A stretch of DNA of 64,000 nucleotides from the NCBI GenBank assembly GCA_903896545.1, contig CAITYF010000106.1, forward strand, positions 1 to 64,000. Direction: 5' to 3'. Positions within the stretch are counted from its first letter, which is position 1. Each line of letters starts with the position of its first letter. The position numbers and the translations under genes were made by a program. This document shows positions 54,129 to 62,766 of this stretch, one piece after another. Source of the stretch: an uncultured Myxococcales bacterium. GTDB taxonomy: Bacteria; Myxococcota_A; UBA9042. The notes under the pieces are model-generated. The model was not told where the DNA came from and made no database searches. It was given only the letters and a program-made list of their open reading frames with translations.

Positions 54129-54986
54129 ATGTTCGTGCGCGCCTTGCCACTTCTGGTTCTTGCCTCGCTGGTCGCCTTGCCGGCGTGTGATGACACTGAG
54201 AAGCGCTTTGTTGCCGCGAGCAATCAGGCCGTGGAAGCGTTGGAGCACGAGGACTTCAACCACGCGGAGTCTTCGCTCAACGAAGCGTTGAAGTTGCGAC
54301 CCACGGACGCCGAAACGCTGTATTACCTCGGCGCGCTGCACTTGAAGCGCGAGAATCCCAAGGATGCCGCCGCCGTACTGCAGCGCGCCGTGACGGCGGA
54401 TCCGCAGTTTGTCGATGCGTGGCTCAATTTGGCCAAGGCGCGCTATGAGCTGCACGACGCGAAAGGCACGCTCGATGCCGTGCAGTCGCTCCTGAAGCTG
54501 GACCCGGGCCATCCGAATGCGCACATGCTGGCGGCGCGCGTAGCGATCGAGGCGAAGGATCGCGTCACTGCGGACAAAGAACTGCGCGCGGCGATCGCGG
54601 GCGACGCGGGTTTTGCCCCGGCCTACGTGCTCCTGGCGCAAGTGTACGGGCACGTCGAGGCTTTTGAAGCCGCGCGCGATGTGCTGGCGGAAGGTCAGCG
54701 TTTTGCGCCGCAGAGCGTGGAAATCCAGGAAGCGCTGGGTCTGACTTGGCTGGATCTGGGTCGTCCGGATCGCGCCAAGACCGTGTTGGCGGCAGCGGCG
54801 GCGCATCCCAAGGCCCGCGCGGGTTTGCAGCTGAACTACGCCAGCGCGCTCTTACAGCTCGGTGAGAAGGACGCGGCGATTCAGGCTTTGCGCGCGTTCA
54901 TTCTGCAATCGCAGGGCACCAAGACCCAGAACGATCCGGCGGTAGAGACAGCCGCGCGGATGTTGCGGCACTTGAAGGGCGGCTGA
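54129..54986 (+). CDS. TPR-repeat lipoprotein
   Basis: The 285-residue product has a lipoprotein signal with lipobox LPAC (Cys20). About six TPR motifs follow (EALKLRPTDAETLYYLGALHLKR; AVTADPQFVDAWLNLAKARYEL). TPR lipoproteins scaffold outer membrane complexes such as secretion or motility machines. It begins 25 bases after the AgmX-tail gene, with GGGGG upstream of ATG, so it is probably in the same operon. The next gene starts 27 bases later. Confidence 0.85.
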   Translation: MFVRALPLLVLASLVALPACDDTEKRFVAASNQAVEALEHEDFNHAESSLNEALKLRPTDAETLYYLGALHLKRENPKDAAAVLQRAVTADPQFVDAWLNLAKARYELHDAKGTLDAVQSLLKLDPGHPNAHMLAARVAIEAKDRVTADKELRAAIAGDAGFAPAYVLLAQVYGHVEAFEAARDVLAEGQRFAPQSVEIQEALGLTWLDLGRPDRAKTVLAAAAAHPKARAGLQLNYASALLQLGEKDAAIQALRAFILQSQGTKTQNDPAVETAARMLRHLKGG

Positions 54987-55012
54987 GGCCGTTCGTATTT
55001 CGGAGACAGTTG

Positions 55013-56131
55013 ATGAATTCCCTTCGCTTTGGTTTGGCATTTTTGGCGCTCGGCGCTCTCTCCGCGTGTGGCACCTCGACCACGGAATCCACGACTAACG
55101 ACACCGACACCGCCGTGGGCACGGACGCCGCGACGGAAGACACGATTGCCGGCACGGACGCCACGACTGACGCCAAGGACGTCAAAGACACCAGCGCCAA
55201 GGACGTGCAAGCGCCCAGCTGCGCGGCTCGCGTCGGCGCGTACGCGATCGATGGTACGTGCACGGGCGGCGCGTCGTCGATCACGTTTGGCTGTATGCTC
55301 GCCAAGGATTGCGAGCTCACGTGGGTCGGCGACTACCGCGCGTGGAGCGGGCCGCTCAAAGGCAACGACTTCACGCTCGCCAGCGCGGACGGTTCCGAGA
55401 CCTTCACAGGCAGTTTTGATACCAACAGCACGGGCTTCTACCACTACGACAACGGCAGCCTGACGTGCGACGCGACCATCGCCTACGTCGACCCGACCGC
55501 AGCGGACAGCCTCTGCTGCGACGTGATGACCAACGACTGCAAGAGCGGCGATTCGTGCGTGGTCGTCCAGGAAACCGTGAACAACGCGCCGGTCCTCACC
55601 ACTGGCTGCGTGCCCTTGGCCACAAGCCCGACCGCGGAAGGCGCCGCGTGCACGCAATCGGCCACGGAAACCGGCTGCGCGGTGGGCAACCTGTGTGTGC
55701 GCAACACCGGAAGCACCGGCAACGACGGCACGTGCCAGCACTTGTGCCAGCAAGGCAGCGAGTGCAAAAGCGGCCAGCAGTGTGACATCGTCGCCGACGC
55801 GCCGCGCGCCGGGCTGTGTGACAAGGCTTGCGCGCCTTTTGCCGACGAAGGTGGCGGCGATGTGTGCCCCAGCGGCCAGAACTGCCTGCCGACGCTGATT
55901 TCAGGCGACAAGTACGCGCGTTCGATCAGCACGACCTGCGGCACAGCCGGGACCGCCACCGCCGGTTTGAAGTGTGGCAACGGCGTCTACTGCGGCGTGG
56001 GTTTGGTCTGCGTCAAGTCGGCATGCACGCCGACGTGTGACACCAAACACCCGTGCGCCACCGGCGCGTGCACGAGCTTCGGCCTGCCCAATGCCAGCAA
56101 TCTGCCCGCGGGATACGGCTTCTGCAAGTGA
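55013..56131 (+). CDS. Cys-rich lipoprotein, unknown function
   Basis: The 372-residue protein has lipobox LSAC (Cys17), then a Thr/Asp-rich linker (about 18-65). A small beta domain follows (65-160), then many Cys (CDVMTNDCKSGDSC; CQHLCQQGSECKSGQQC; CDTKHPCATGAC). The overall build resembles the lipoprotein at 7812-9011, but without the NGVDDDCDG motif. It is likely a disulfide-rich surface protein. ATG 55013 is preferred over TTG 55010, with GGAGA upstream. Its stop overlaps the GTG start of the metalloprotease gene. Confidence 0.75.
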   Translation: MNSLRFGLAFLALGALSACGTSTTESTTNDTDTAVGTDAATEDTIAGTDATTDAKDVKDTSAKDVQAPSCAARVGAYAIDGTCTGGASSITFGCMLAKDCELTWVGDYRAWSGPLKGNDFTLASADGSETFTGSFDTNSTGFYHYDNGSLTCDATIAYVDPTAADSLCCDVMTNDCKSGDSCVVVQETVNNAPVLTTGCVPLATSPTAEGAACTQSATETGCAVGNLCVRNTGSTGNDGTCQHLCQQGSECKSGQQCDIVADAPRAGLCDKACAPFADEGGGDVCPSGQNCLPTLISGDKYARSISTTCGTAGTATAGLKCGNGVYCGVGLVCVKSACTPTCDTKHPCATGACTSFGLPNASNLPAGYGFCK

Positions 56132-56991
56132 AAGCGCTGGCGATTGCGCTGCTTCTGGTCGCGCAGCCCGCCTGGGCGTGGACGCAGTATCGCACGCTGC
56201 CCATCGGCGATGACGGGCTGCCGCGCGGTTGCGGGATCCGCTGGGCGGTCACGGAAGTTCCACTGGCGCTGGAAGCAACGACCCTCGACGGTTTGGCCGA
56301 TCTGGACGTGCAAGCCATCGCGAAGACATCGGCGGACACGTGGCAAAATGTCCAATGCGGGCTGTGCACGGGCTGCTCCAACGGTCAGGTCGTCGCGCAG
56401 ACGTGTGCCGCCAACGGGTTGGGTCAGAACCTCACGTGGCTGCCCAGTGGAATGCCGACGCCGATCGGCGCCACGTGCACGAGCCTCAACACGACCGGCA
56501 ACTGCGACACGATTCAGGGCAACGGCAATTGGGTCCACATCGTTCACGACAAGAAGACTTGGCAAGAGCAGGGCATGAGCAGCCTCGTCGTCGCGGTGAC
56601 CGTGCTGACGTACGACCGCAATTCGGGTGAAATTCGCGACACCGACGTGCTGCTGGACGACTGGAGCCACGATTTCTGCATCGCGCCGGCGTGCAAGGCG
56701 GACCAGTACGACTTGCAGAGCACGCTGACGCACGAGTTTGGCCACGTGCTGGGGCTGGATCACACAATGGACCCGGAAGCGACGATGTTTGCGGGCGCAG
56801 ATCCGGGCGAGCTGAAGAAGCGCACGCTCGCGGTCGACGATACAAGCGGCGTTTGCACGGCGTACCGCACCACGTGCACATCGTGCGCGGATACGGCGCC
56901 GACCGGCTGTCAAACCAGACCCGTTTCCAGCTCCTGGGGACTCCTGCTTTTGCTGGCGGCTTGGGGTACAATCCGCCGCGCGCGCAATTGA
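56128..56991 (+). CDS. Matrixin-like zinc metalloprotease with MYXO-CTERM-like tail
   Basis: The 287-residue product has a signal peptide (KALAIALLLVAQPAWA) and the extended zinc motif HEFGHVLGLDH from residue 202. A Met-turn-like MDPEATMF follows, as in M10/M12-type metzincins. The C-terminus has a Cys (TGC), a membrane helix (WGLLLLLAAWG) and RRARN, a MYXO-CTERM-like sorting signal. It is a surface protease, perhaps for predation or for processing neighbours. The start is set by the GTGA overlap with the preceding lipoprotein gene; the longer upstream frame is antisense to nothing but has no signal sequence. Confidence 0.82.
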   Translation: MKALAIALLLVAQPAWAWTQYRTLPIGDDGLPRGCGIRWAVTEVPLALEATTLDGLADLDVQAIAKTSADTWQNVQCGLCTGCSNGQVVAQTCAANGLGQNLTWLPSGMPTPIGATCTSLNTTGNCDTIQGNGNWVHIVHDKKTWQEQGMSSLVVAVTVLTYDRNSGEIRDTDVLLDDWSHDFCIAPACKADQYDLQSTLTHEFGHVLGLDHTMDPEATMFAGADPGELKKRTLAVDDTSGVCTAYRTTCTSCADTAPTGCQTRPVSSSWGLLLLLAAWGTIRRARN

Positions 56992-57056
56992 CTTTGCCGT
57001 CCTCGACCGATAGAAGCCGCAGCGGTCTTTTTGGGGCCGCACACGCCGGGAAGTGC

Positions 57057-59582
57057 ATGACAGAATTGTCCCAAACCGCAGAAGACAGCGCGATCGCTGA
57101 AGACGCTTTGCCCGTAGCTGCGGTTGATCCCACGGCGCCGCGTGCAGTCCTGCCGATCCTCGCCAACCCCATCGACATCGCGCCGTTCTCGCCCGGTCCC
57201 AACGATCGGCTGATCCGCTGGCTGGCGATCGCCGCGGTTTTTGTCCTTTACGTGATGAACTGCGGGTCGTTTGGCCTGTGGGATCCGTGGGAAACGCACT
57301 ACGGTGAAGTCACCCGCACGATGTACGAGTCCTACGACTGGGTGAACCCGTGGTGGGGCTATCGCACACAGATCGGCTCGGAGCCCATCGGCGGCGAGTG
57401 GTTTTACTCAAAGCCCGTCTACATTTTCTGGTCTGAGCTGACGTTCCTGAAGCTCATTGGCTTGACCGACTGGGCGTTGCGCTTGCCGCAGGCGCTGTTG
57501 GGCGCGTCGATGTGCTCGGCGGTCTACCTCGCGCTGGAACGCATCGTCTCGCGGCGCATGGCGCTCATCGCTCTCGCCGTGACTGCACTCTCGCCGTTCG
57601 TCTACATGGTCAGCCGTCAGGCCCAGACCGACAACCCGTTCGTCGCCACGCTCACCATCGGCCTCTGCTTCTTCGCCATCGCCATCTTCGGCAAGCGCGA
57701 GCAGTGGCAGGAGCGCGGCTTCTTCTGGGCGACGCTCGCGTTCCTGACGTTCGTCACGCTGAACGTCGTGCCGCAGCTGGTTATCATTTCGACCGACTTG
57801 TACCAAGCCAACGCCGGCCAAGGCATGACCGGCCTTGCCGCGTGGGGCGACATCGTCCAGCAAAACGGCGTCTACCATCTGATTTTCTACGTCCCCGTGT
57901 ACTTGGCGATTCTCGCATCGGTCATTGTGCCTGTGTGGAAGCAGAAGAAGACCGCAGAGGGCTGGGACCTCGCGTTTCGCGACCGCTGGCTGCGCAAGTA
58001 CCTGCTGCTTTGTGGCTTCATGTTGCTCGCGCAGGCGACCTACGCCAAGGGCCTTTTGGGCTTCATGCTGCCGGGCGCGATTTTGCTCGTGTACTTCGCC
58101 GTTTCGCGTCAGTGGGGCCTCGTGGCCAAGCTGGAGCTCGCGCGCGGTGCGCCGCTGTTCTTCTTGACCGTGCTGCCTTGGTACGTGGCGATGTTCTGCC
58201 GCCACGGCATGCCGTACTACCAGCGGTTCTTCATTCACGATCACTTCAACCGCGTCGGCGCGGGCGTGCACCAGATTGATACCGGCACGTTCGAGTACTT
58301 CGTCGAGTGGCTGGGCTACGGTCTCTTCCCGTGGTCGGCGCTCGTGCCGCTGGCGCTGATCGCCGCGGTGTCGTCGATCCGCGCTGAGCGCGATCTTCCC
58401 GGTCTGGCGACGCCTGCGGAGTCGGTCGCGGCGACGGTGCAACACTGGAAGGCGTTCCTGTTTACCTGGTTCCTCATCTCGTTCCTCGTCTTCACGGGCA
58501 GCTCCACGCGGTTTCACCACTACATCCTCCCCGGTGTGCCGGCGCTGACGATGCTGGTGGCGTTCCTGTTGGACGAATCGCTCGATGATCGCCGCCCGCG
58601 CGCACGCTTGGTCATGCTGCTCGGCTTGCTGACGTTTGGTGCGATCGTCGTGAACCTGCTGGGCGATTACCAGAACCTCCGCAACCTGTTCACCTACAAG
58701 TACGACCGCCCGATGCCGGAGAACATGCCGTTTGACATGAACGCCGTCATCAAGTGGAACCAGGATCCGGTGCCCGCGCAGACGTGGGGCGAATCGCCGT
58801 TCGGCAAGCACGTCGGTCCCATGGTCGCCAACATCTTGACGATTCAGTGGTTCCGCTTTGAGACGTTCATCCCCGTGGCAGCGTCCTTGGGCGGCGTCGC
58901 GATGCTGTTGCTGCTCTGGCAGAAGCTGCGTCGCGTGGGACTGTGGCTGATGACCGGCACCGCCGCGCTTGTCGCCTTCTGGGCGCTCAACTACTACATG
59001 CCGTCGCTCGCGCCGCACTGGAGCCAAAAGTACCTGTTTGAAGCGTACTACGACGACTGTCACCTGCACCCGAATCCGCCAGCGATCACGGAAGCGTACA
59101 CGCCGCTGTTGACCCGCGCGGGGCTCGGTGCGATCCCGGAGTTCCTGGACAGCCGGACCAAGCGCGTTTGTCAGGAAGACATCGTCAGCTGGCTGATCAC
59201 CTGGCGCGGTGAGACGTTCTACTCGAACAACGAGATCCGCCCGCTGAACAAAGCGACGCAGTTGGAGCCCTACTTGAAGGACTTCAACCATGGCAAGAAT
59301 TTCTACGCCCTTTTGGAACGCGGTCGCTTGGGCGGTTTTGAGTCCAAGGTGAAGTCGGAGACCAAGAAGCTGCGCGATGCGAAGACGCCGGGTTTTGAGC
59401 GGATCAAGGACTGGGATTGTCGGTTGATCAGCAACGACTCGGCGTATTTTGAGCTCGCGAAGTGCATGTTGGAAGAAGGGGACCCGGCTGACGTGAAGGC
59501 GCAAGCCAAACCCGCCAAGCCGCGTACGCCTGCCAAACCGGAGAAGGACGAAGAGGCGAGCTCGCCTAATCCCAGTTTCTGA
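57057..59582 (+). CDS. GT39-family membrane glycosyltransferase (ArnT/PMT-like)
   Basis: The 841-residue polytopic protein has about ten to twelve hydrophobic segments from residue 60. The first periplasmic loop has WDPWETHYGEVTRTM, matching the acidic active-site motif of GT39 enzymes that use polyprenyl-phosphate sugars. KPVYIFWSELTFLKLIG and LRLPQALLGASM also fit. The C-terminal ~150 residues are soluble and Lys/Pro-rich at the end. It could glycosylate lipid A or proteins; the acceptor is unknown. ATG 57057 has GGGAAG upstream and starts just before the membrane region. Confidence 0.85.
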   Translation: MTELSQTAEDSAIAEDALPVAAVDPTAPRAVLPILANPIDIAPFSPGPNDRLIRWLAIAAVFVLYVMNCGSFGLWDPWETHYGEVTRTMYESYDWVNPWWGYRTQIGSEPIGGEWFYSKPVYIFWSELTFLKLIGLTDWALRLPQALLGASMCSAVYLALERIVSRRMALIALAVTALSPFVYMVSRQAQTDNPFVATLTIGLCFFAIAIFGKREQWQERGFFWATLAFLTFVTLNVVPQLVIISTDLYQANAGQGMTGLAAWGDIVQQNGVYHLIFYVPVYLAILASVIVPVWKQKKTAEGWDLAFRDRWLRKYLLLCGFMLLAQATYAKGLLGFMLPGAILLVYFAVSRQWGLVAKLELARGAPLFFLTVLPWYVAMFCRHGMPYYQRFFIHDHFNRVGAGVHQIDTGTFEYFVEWLGYGLFPWSALVPLALIAAVSSIRAERDLPGLATPAESVAATVQHWKAFLFTWFLISFLVFTGSSTRFHHYILPGVPALTMLVAFLLDESLDDRRPRARLVMLLGLLTFGAIVVNLLGDYQNLRNLFTYKYDRPMPENMPFDMNAVIKWNQDPVPAQTWGESPFGKHVGPMVANILTIQWFRFETFIPVAASLGGVAMLLLLWQKLRRVGLWLMTGTAALVAFWALNYYMPSLAPHWSQKYLFEAYYDDCHLHPNPPAITEAYTPLLTRAGLGAIPEFLDSRTKRVCQEDIVSWLITWRGETFYSNNEIRPLNKATQLEPYLKDFNHGKNFYALLERGRLGGFESKVKSETKKLRDAKTPGFERIKDWDCRLISNDSAYFELAKCMLEEGDPADVKAQAKPAKPRTPAKPEKDEEASSPNPSF

Positions 59583-59664
59583 TTCGTGCGCGCCCGCAAG
59601 GACCACGTTGTCAGTCGCGCGTGGTCGCGTCATACTCGGCGCGGTTGTGCTTGGAGCCGGTCCC

Positions 59665-61245
59665 TTGGCTAAAGTTTGCCCCAAATGTCACGCCAGTCAG
59701 TCCGACGGCGTCGAGTTTTGCCCGACGGATGGTAGCCGTTTGCAAGCGTTGCCGGCGCAGCCGTCCAAGCTGCCGACGACCGGTTCGGAAGCGGATCGGC
59801 AGTTTCAATCGACGCTGATGGGTGTTGGCGGTGATCAGGCGCAGAAGCTTGCCGCTGCGCTGCAGTCCAAAGACGACAACGAAGCGGATGCGACGATGGC
59901 GTTTGACGTGAGTGCGCTCCGTCAGGGTGCGCCCGCGCTGAAGCCGGTGGATGGATTCCGTCCGGCGCCTCCGCCTCCGCCGCAGAAGACCATTCCGCCC
60001 ATGCAGCGCCCGGCGGGTTTGGCTCCCAAGCCTGTGCCCGTCGCACCCCGCCCGGTCTCGACCGCCGTACCAGCGCCGGTGCCGCACCCCGCGCCCGCCC
60101 GTCCAGCATCGACGGCAGCGCCAGCTTCCGCCGCAGTGGCGCCGACCGCAGCGACAACGTTGGCCAAGCTCATCGAGACTTCAGGTGCGCTGCCGACCAA
60201 TCTCGCCGTCGGGCGTGTCTGCGACGTGGCTGAACTGCTGGGCCGCGGCCGTCCGGCAACGCCGGTGACGCCTGCCCACATCGGTTACGGTGACACGACC
60301 GGCAGTGGCAAGCCGCGGTGGACGGAGCCCGCTGGGCTTGATCCCGCGTATCTGGCGCAGTATCGGCCACCGGATCTCGACCAAGGTGCCACAGCGGCAA
60401 CCGACGCGTACATCCTGGCCTGCGTGCTTTTTGAGGCGCTTACCGGCAAGCCGCCATTTCGCGGCAAGACCGTCGAAGAGATCGCGCGCAAGCAGGCGAT
60501 GGCCGCAGCGCCCGCCGTGCGTCAGATCAAGACCGACTGCGACTTGCCACCGTCGCTGGAAATTGAGCTGCAGCGCGCACTGAAGAAGCGCCCCGGCGAT
60601 CGCCACCCGTCGCTTGCGGCTTTCGCAGACGGGATTCGCAACGCTGTGCGGGAAGATGACCGATCGACGACCGCGCTGGACGTGAGTGAGGTGGCGTACC
60701 TGCAGGAGCTGCTGCAAGGCGGCCAAGCGCCCGCGCCACAGTCCAAAGCGCCGCCGCGCGTGCCGACTGCGCCCGTTAAAGCCGTCGTGCCGCCCGCCGC
60801 AGCGCCTGCACGTGCAGCGCCCGCGCCAGCTCCGGTTGCGCCGTCCGCACCGGCACCTGCGCCTGCAGCGCCCAACCGCACAGGTCTTTACATCGGCGTT
60901 GCCATTGTCGTCGCCGCTGCCTTGGGTGCCGGTGTGTTTCTGGCCACGCACGGTGACAAAACCGAGCCGCCGCCCGCTGTCAAAGCGCCGGAACCGCCGC
61001 CGCCCGAGCAGCCGGACGTGGTGCAAACGCCCGACGTGCAACCGGACATTCAGCCCGACATCCCGCCGGACGTACCCGACGTGCAGCCCGACGTGGCGCC
61101 GGATATCGCCCTGGATATCGAGAAGCCCAAGGTCAAGCAGCTGCCACACAAGCCCGACGTTAAGGCGCCCGACGTGAAGGTCGAGCCGAAGATCGAGCCG
61201 AAACAGGAAAAGAAGCCTGACATCAACCGGCCGCCTGTTTTCTAA
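59665..61245 (+). CDS. Zinc-ribbon pseudokinase-like membrane protein
   Basis: From TTG 59665 the product has 526 residues. GGAG is eight bases upstream, and the start gives the usual zinc-ribbon N-terminus (AKVCPKCHASQ, then FCPTDG). A Pro/Ala-rich linker leads to a segment resembling only the C-lobe of a Ser/Thr kinase (YRPPDLDQGATAATDAYIL, then CVLFEALTGKPPFRGKT and RALKKRPGDRHPSL). No Gly loop, HRD or DFG is visible, so catalysis is unlikely. A membrane helix lies near 407-425 and is followed by a Pro/Asp/Val-rich tail. It is probably a binding or scaffold protein in kinase signalling. Confidence 0.75.
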   Translation: MAKVCPKCHASQSDGVEFCPTDGSRLQALPAQPSKLPTTGSEADRQFQSTLMGVGGDQAQKLAAALQSKDDNEADATMAFDVSALRQGAPALKPVDGFRPAPPPPPQKTIPPMQRPAGLAPKPVPVAPRPVSTAVPAPVPHPAPARPASTAAPASAAVAPTAATTLAKLIETSGALPTNLAVGRVCDVAELLGRGRPATPVTPAHIGYGDTTGSGKPRWTEPAGLDPAYLAQYRPPDLDQGATAATDAYILACVLFEALTGKPPFRGKTVEEIARKQAMAAAPAVRQIKTDCDLPPSLEIELQRALKKRPGDRHPSLAAFADGIRNAVREDDRSTTALDVSEVAYLQELLQGGQAPAPQSKAPPRVPTAPVKAVVPPAAAPARAAPAPAPVAPSAPAPAPAAPNRTGLYIGVAIVVAAALGAGVFLATHGDKTEPPPAVKAPEPPPPEQPDVVQTPDVQPDIQPDIPPDVPDVQPDVAPDIALDIEKPKVKQLPHKPDVKAPDVKVEPKIEPKQEKKPDINRPPVF

Positions 61246-61275
61246 ACCTTCTGCTTGGGTAGCTCGTTCGCCATC

Positions 61276-61887
61276 ATGCCTGACGCTTATTTCTCGCTGC
61301 CGCGGTCGACCAAGCCCGCCGCATTTTTTGGCCAGCACCTCGCGGCGTTGCCGCTGCGCCTGCCGCTCCTCACGCTGCCCGACCGCGTCGTGTACCACGT
61401 GCAAGGCGTCGGGTCGTGGTCGGTGGGCGTGGTCGACGGCCGTTTGGACGTGCAATCGGGCGCGGTGGGGCCGATTGGCCTGCAAGTCACCGCGACGGAA
61501 GCACACTTTCGCGAGGCCATCACGGGCGCCTTGCGCGAGCGGCATCTGGAGGTGTTGAAGCGCCAGAAGCTGCCCGCGGAAGTGCCGGATCTGCGTGCGC
61601 TGAAGATCGATGTGGCGCGGCTGAAAGCGGCAATCGCCGTCGGTGGCAGTCTGGCGTTCATTCTGCACGATCGGGAATACGACGACGTGTACCGCTACGT
61701 GCTGACCATTGGCAATGGTCCCGCGGCTTACGCGCAGGCGACCACGACGATTGAAGTCGACGCGGACGATTTGGTCACGCTTGCCGCAACCAACACGCCG
61801 CCGATGAAAGTGCTGGTCAGCGGAAAGCTGCGTCTCGCGGGCGACGTTGGGCTGCCGGGCAAGCTGCTGACCGCGCTTTTGGGTTAA
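61276..61887 (+). CDS. SCP2 sterol-binding-like domain protein
   Basis: The 203-residue protein looks like an SCP2-type lipid-binding fold: a beta strand pair (RVVYHVQGVGSWSVGVVDGR), a helix, and the C-terminal LVTLAATNTPPMKVLVSGKLRLAGD, where SCP2 domains have a G-K-(L/I)-x-x-x-GD element. No signal peptide is seen, so it is probably cytoplasmic. ATG 61276 is chosen over TTG 61255. It lies 30 bases after the pseudokinase gene and converges with the SGNH-hydrolase gene. Family assignment is moderate. Confidence 0.6.
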   Translation: MPDAYFSLPRSTKPAAFFGQHLAALPLRLPLLTLPDRVVYHVQGVGSWSVGVVDGRLDVQSGAVGPIGLQVTATEAHFREAITGALRERHLEVLKRQKLPAEVPDLRALKIDVARLKAAIAVGGSLAFILHDREYDDVYRYVLTIGNGPAAYAQATTTIEVDADDLVTLAATNTPPMKVLVSGKLRLAGDVGLPGKLLTALLG

Positions 61888-61893
61888 GCGGCG

Positions 61894-62766
61894 CTACGGC
61901 GCTTCAGTCGCGGTTCGGCACATCTGCCGCAGCGCGCTCGCGACCTGCATGCTCATTCCGTCGGGCGCCCACACGACTTTGGCCGGGTTGACACCAAATA
62001 GCGTCACTGAGAACACGCACGCGGCCAAATAGGTGCCCGCCGGAACCGGATGGGACCCGTCACCCTGGTACAGTTCAATCTCCGGATGCTTGGCCAACGT
62101 CAGCATCCACGCGTCGCCGACCGGCACGCGCACGCCGCCGTTCTGCACCGCGGCTTTCTCGTAGCCGTCGTGCAGCAGCTTGGCCAGCGCCGCCTGAGTG
62201 CCGCCCGTCCACGCCTGTTGGTACAGCGCATCGCCCGCTTTGCGCGGCCACGTCTGGTAGAACGCTACTTGCGCCTTCACCTTGTGCACGTCGTTCGCGA
62301 GCGTCTTCGCCGCGGCGAGAAAGTTCGTCAGATCGCCCGCCGGTTCCACGGATTGCCCTTGCAGGACGACGTGCGTCCAGCCACCTTCGGCGATCTTCGT
62401 CACCGCTTCCGTCTGCGCGAGCATTACCGCGAGTGTCGCTCCACCCTGCGTGACCGAGGCCTGTTGGACCTTCACGCCCGCCGACTGGGCAAATTGTGCC
62501 GTCATCGCAGGCAGATCGTTCACGTACGTGTAGCTATTGCCGATGAAGAGCACGTTTGGCGGTGGGCTTGGCGTTCCTGTGTCCGTCGCGAGCGTGTCGT
62601 CCGCCCCAGTCACGTCGTTCGCCATGCCAACGTCCGCAAACACCAGCGCGTCGGCGAACGCATCCTGATCGTCGACCCACTCTTCTTCAACAACCGCCGC
62701 GGGCTTGTGGCACGCCACGAGCGTCCACAAAAACGCGGTAACCAGCCAGCGCAACATCGTCTTCAT
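61894..62766 (-). CDS. SGNH/GDSL-hydrolase-like lipoprotein
   Basis: The 290-residue product has a lipoprotein signal (MLRWLVTAFLWTLVAC) and an Asp-rich linker. The catalytic block I is VLFIGNSYTYVNDLP, with Ser in the GDSL position. VVLQGQSVEP resembles block III, and GDGSHPVPAGTYLAA supplies the C-terminal Asp-x-x-His. It is probably an envelope esterase or deacetylase; its substrate is unknown. ATG 62766 overlaps the stop of the AAA gene (TGATG), showing coupling to it. Confidence 0.78.
   Translation of the reverse strand: MKTMLRWLVTAFLWTLVACHKPAAVVEEEWVDDQDAFADALVFADVGMANDVTGADDTLATDTGTPSPPPNVLFIGNSYTYVNDLPAMTAQFAQSAGVKVQQASVTQGGATLAVMLAQTEAVTKIAEGGWTHVVLQGQSVEPAGDLTNFLAAAKTLANDVHKVKAQVAFYQTWPRKAGDALYQQAWTGGTQAALAKLLHDGYEKAAVQNGGVRVPVGDAWMLTLAKHPEIELYQGDGSHPVPAGTYLAACVFSVTLFGVNPAKVVWAPDGMSMQVASALRQMCRTATEAP

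Noticed and set aside
51885-54806. 973-residue minus-strand open frame over the AgmX-tail region
   Set aside because: Low-complexity Arg/Val/Leu translation opposite four well-supported genes.
57408-59684. 758-residue minus-strand open frame opposite the GT39 gene
   Set aside because: Translation is Arg/Gln/His-rich with no domains; the plus strand has a clear polytopic enzyme.
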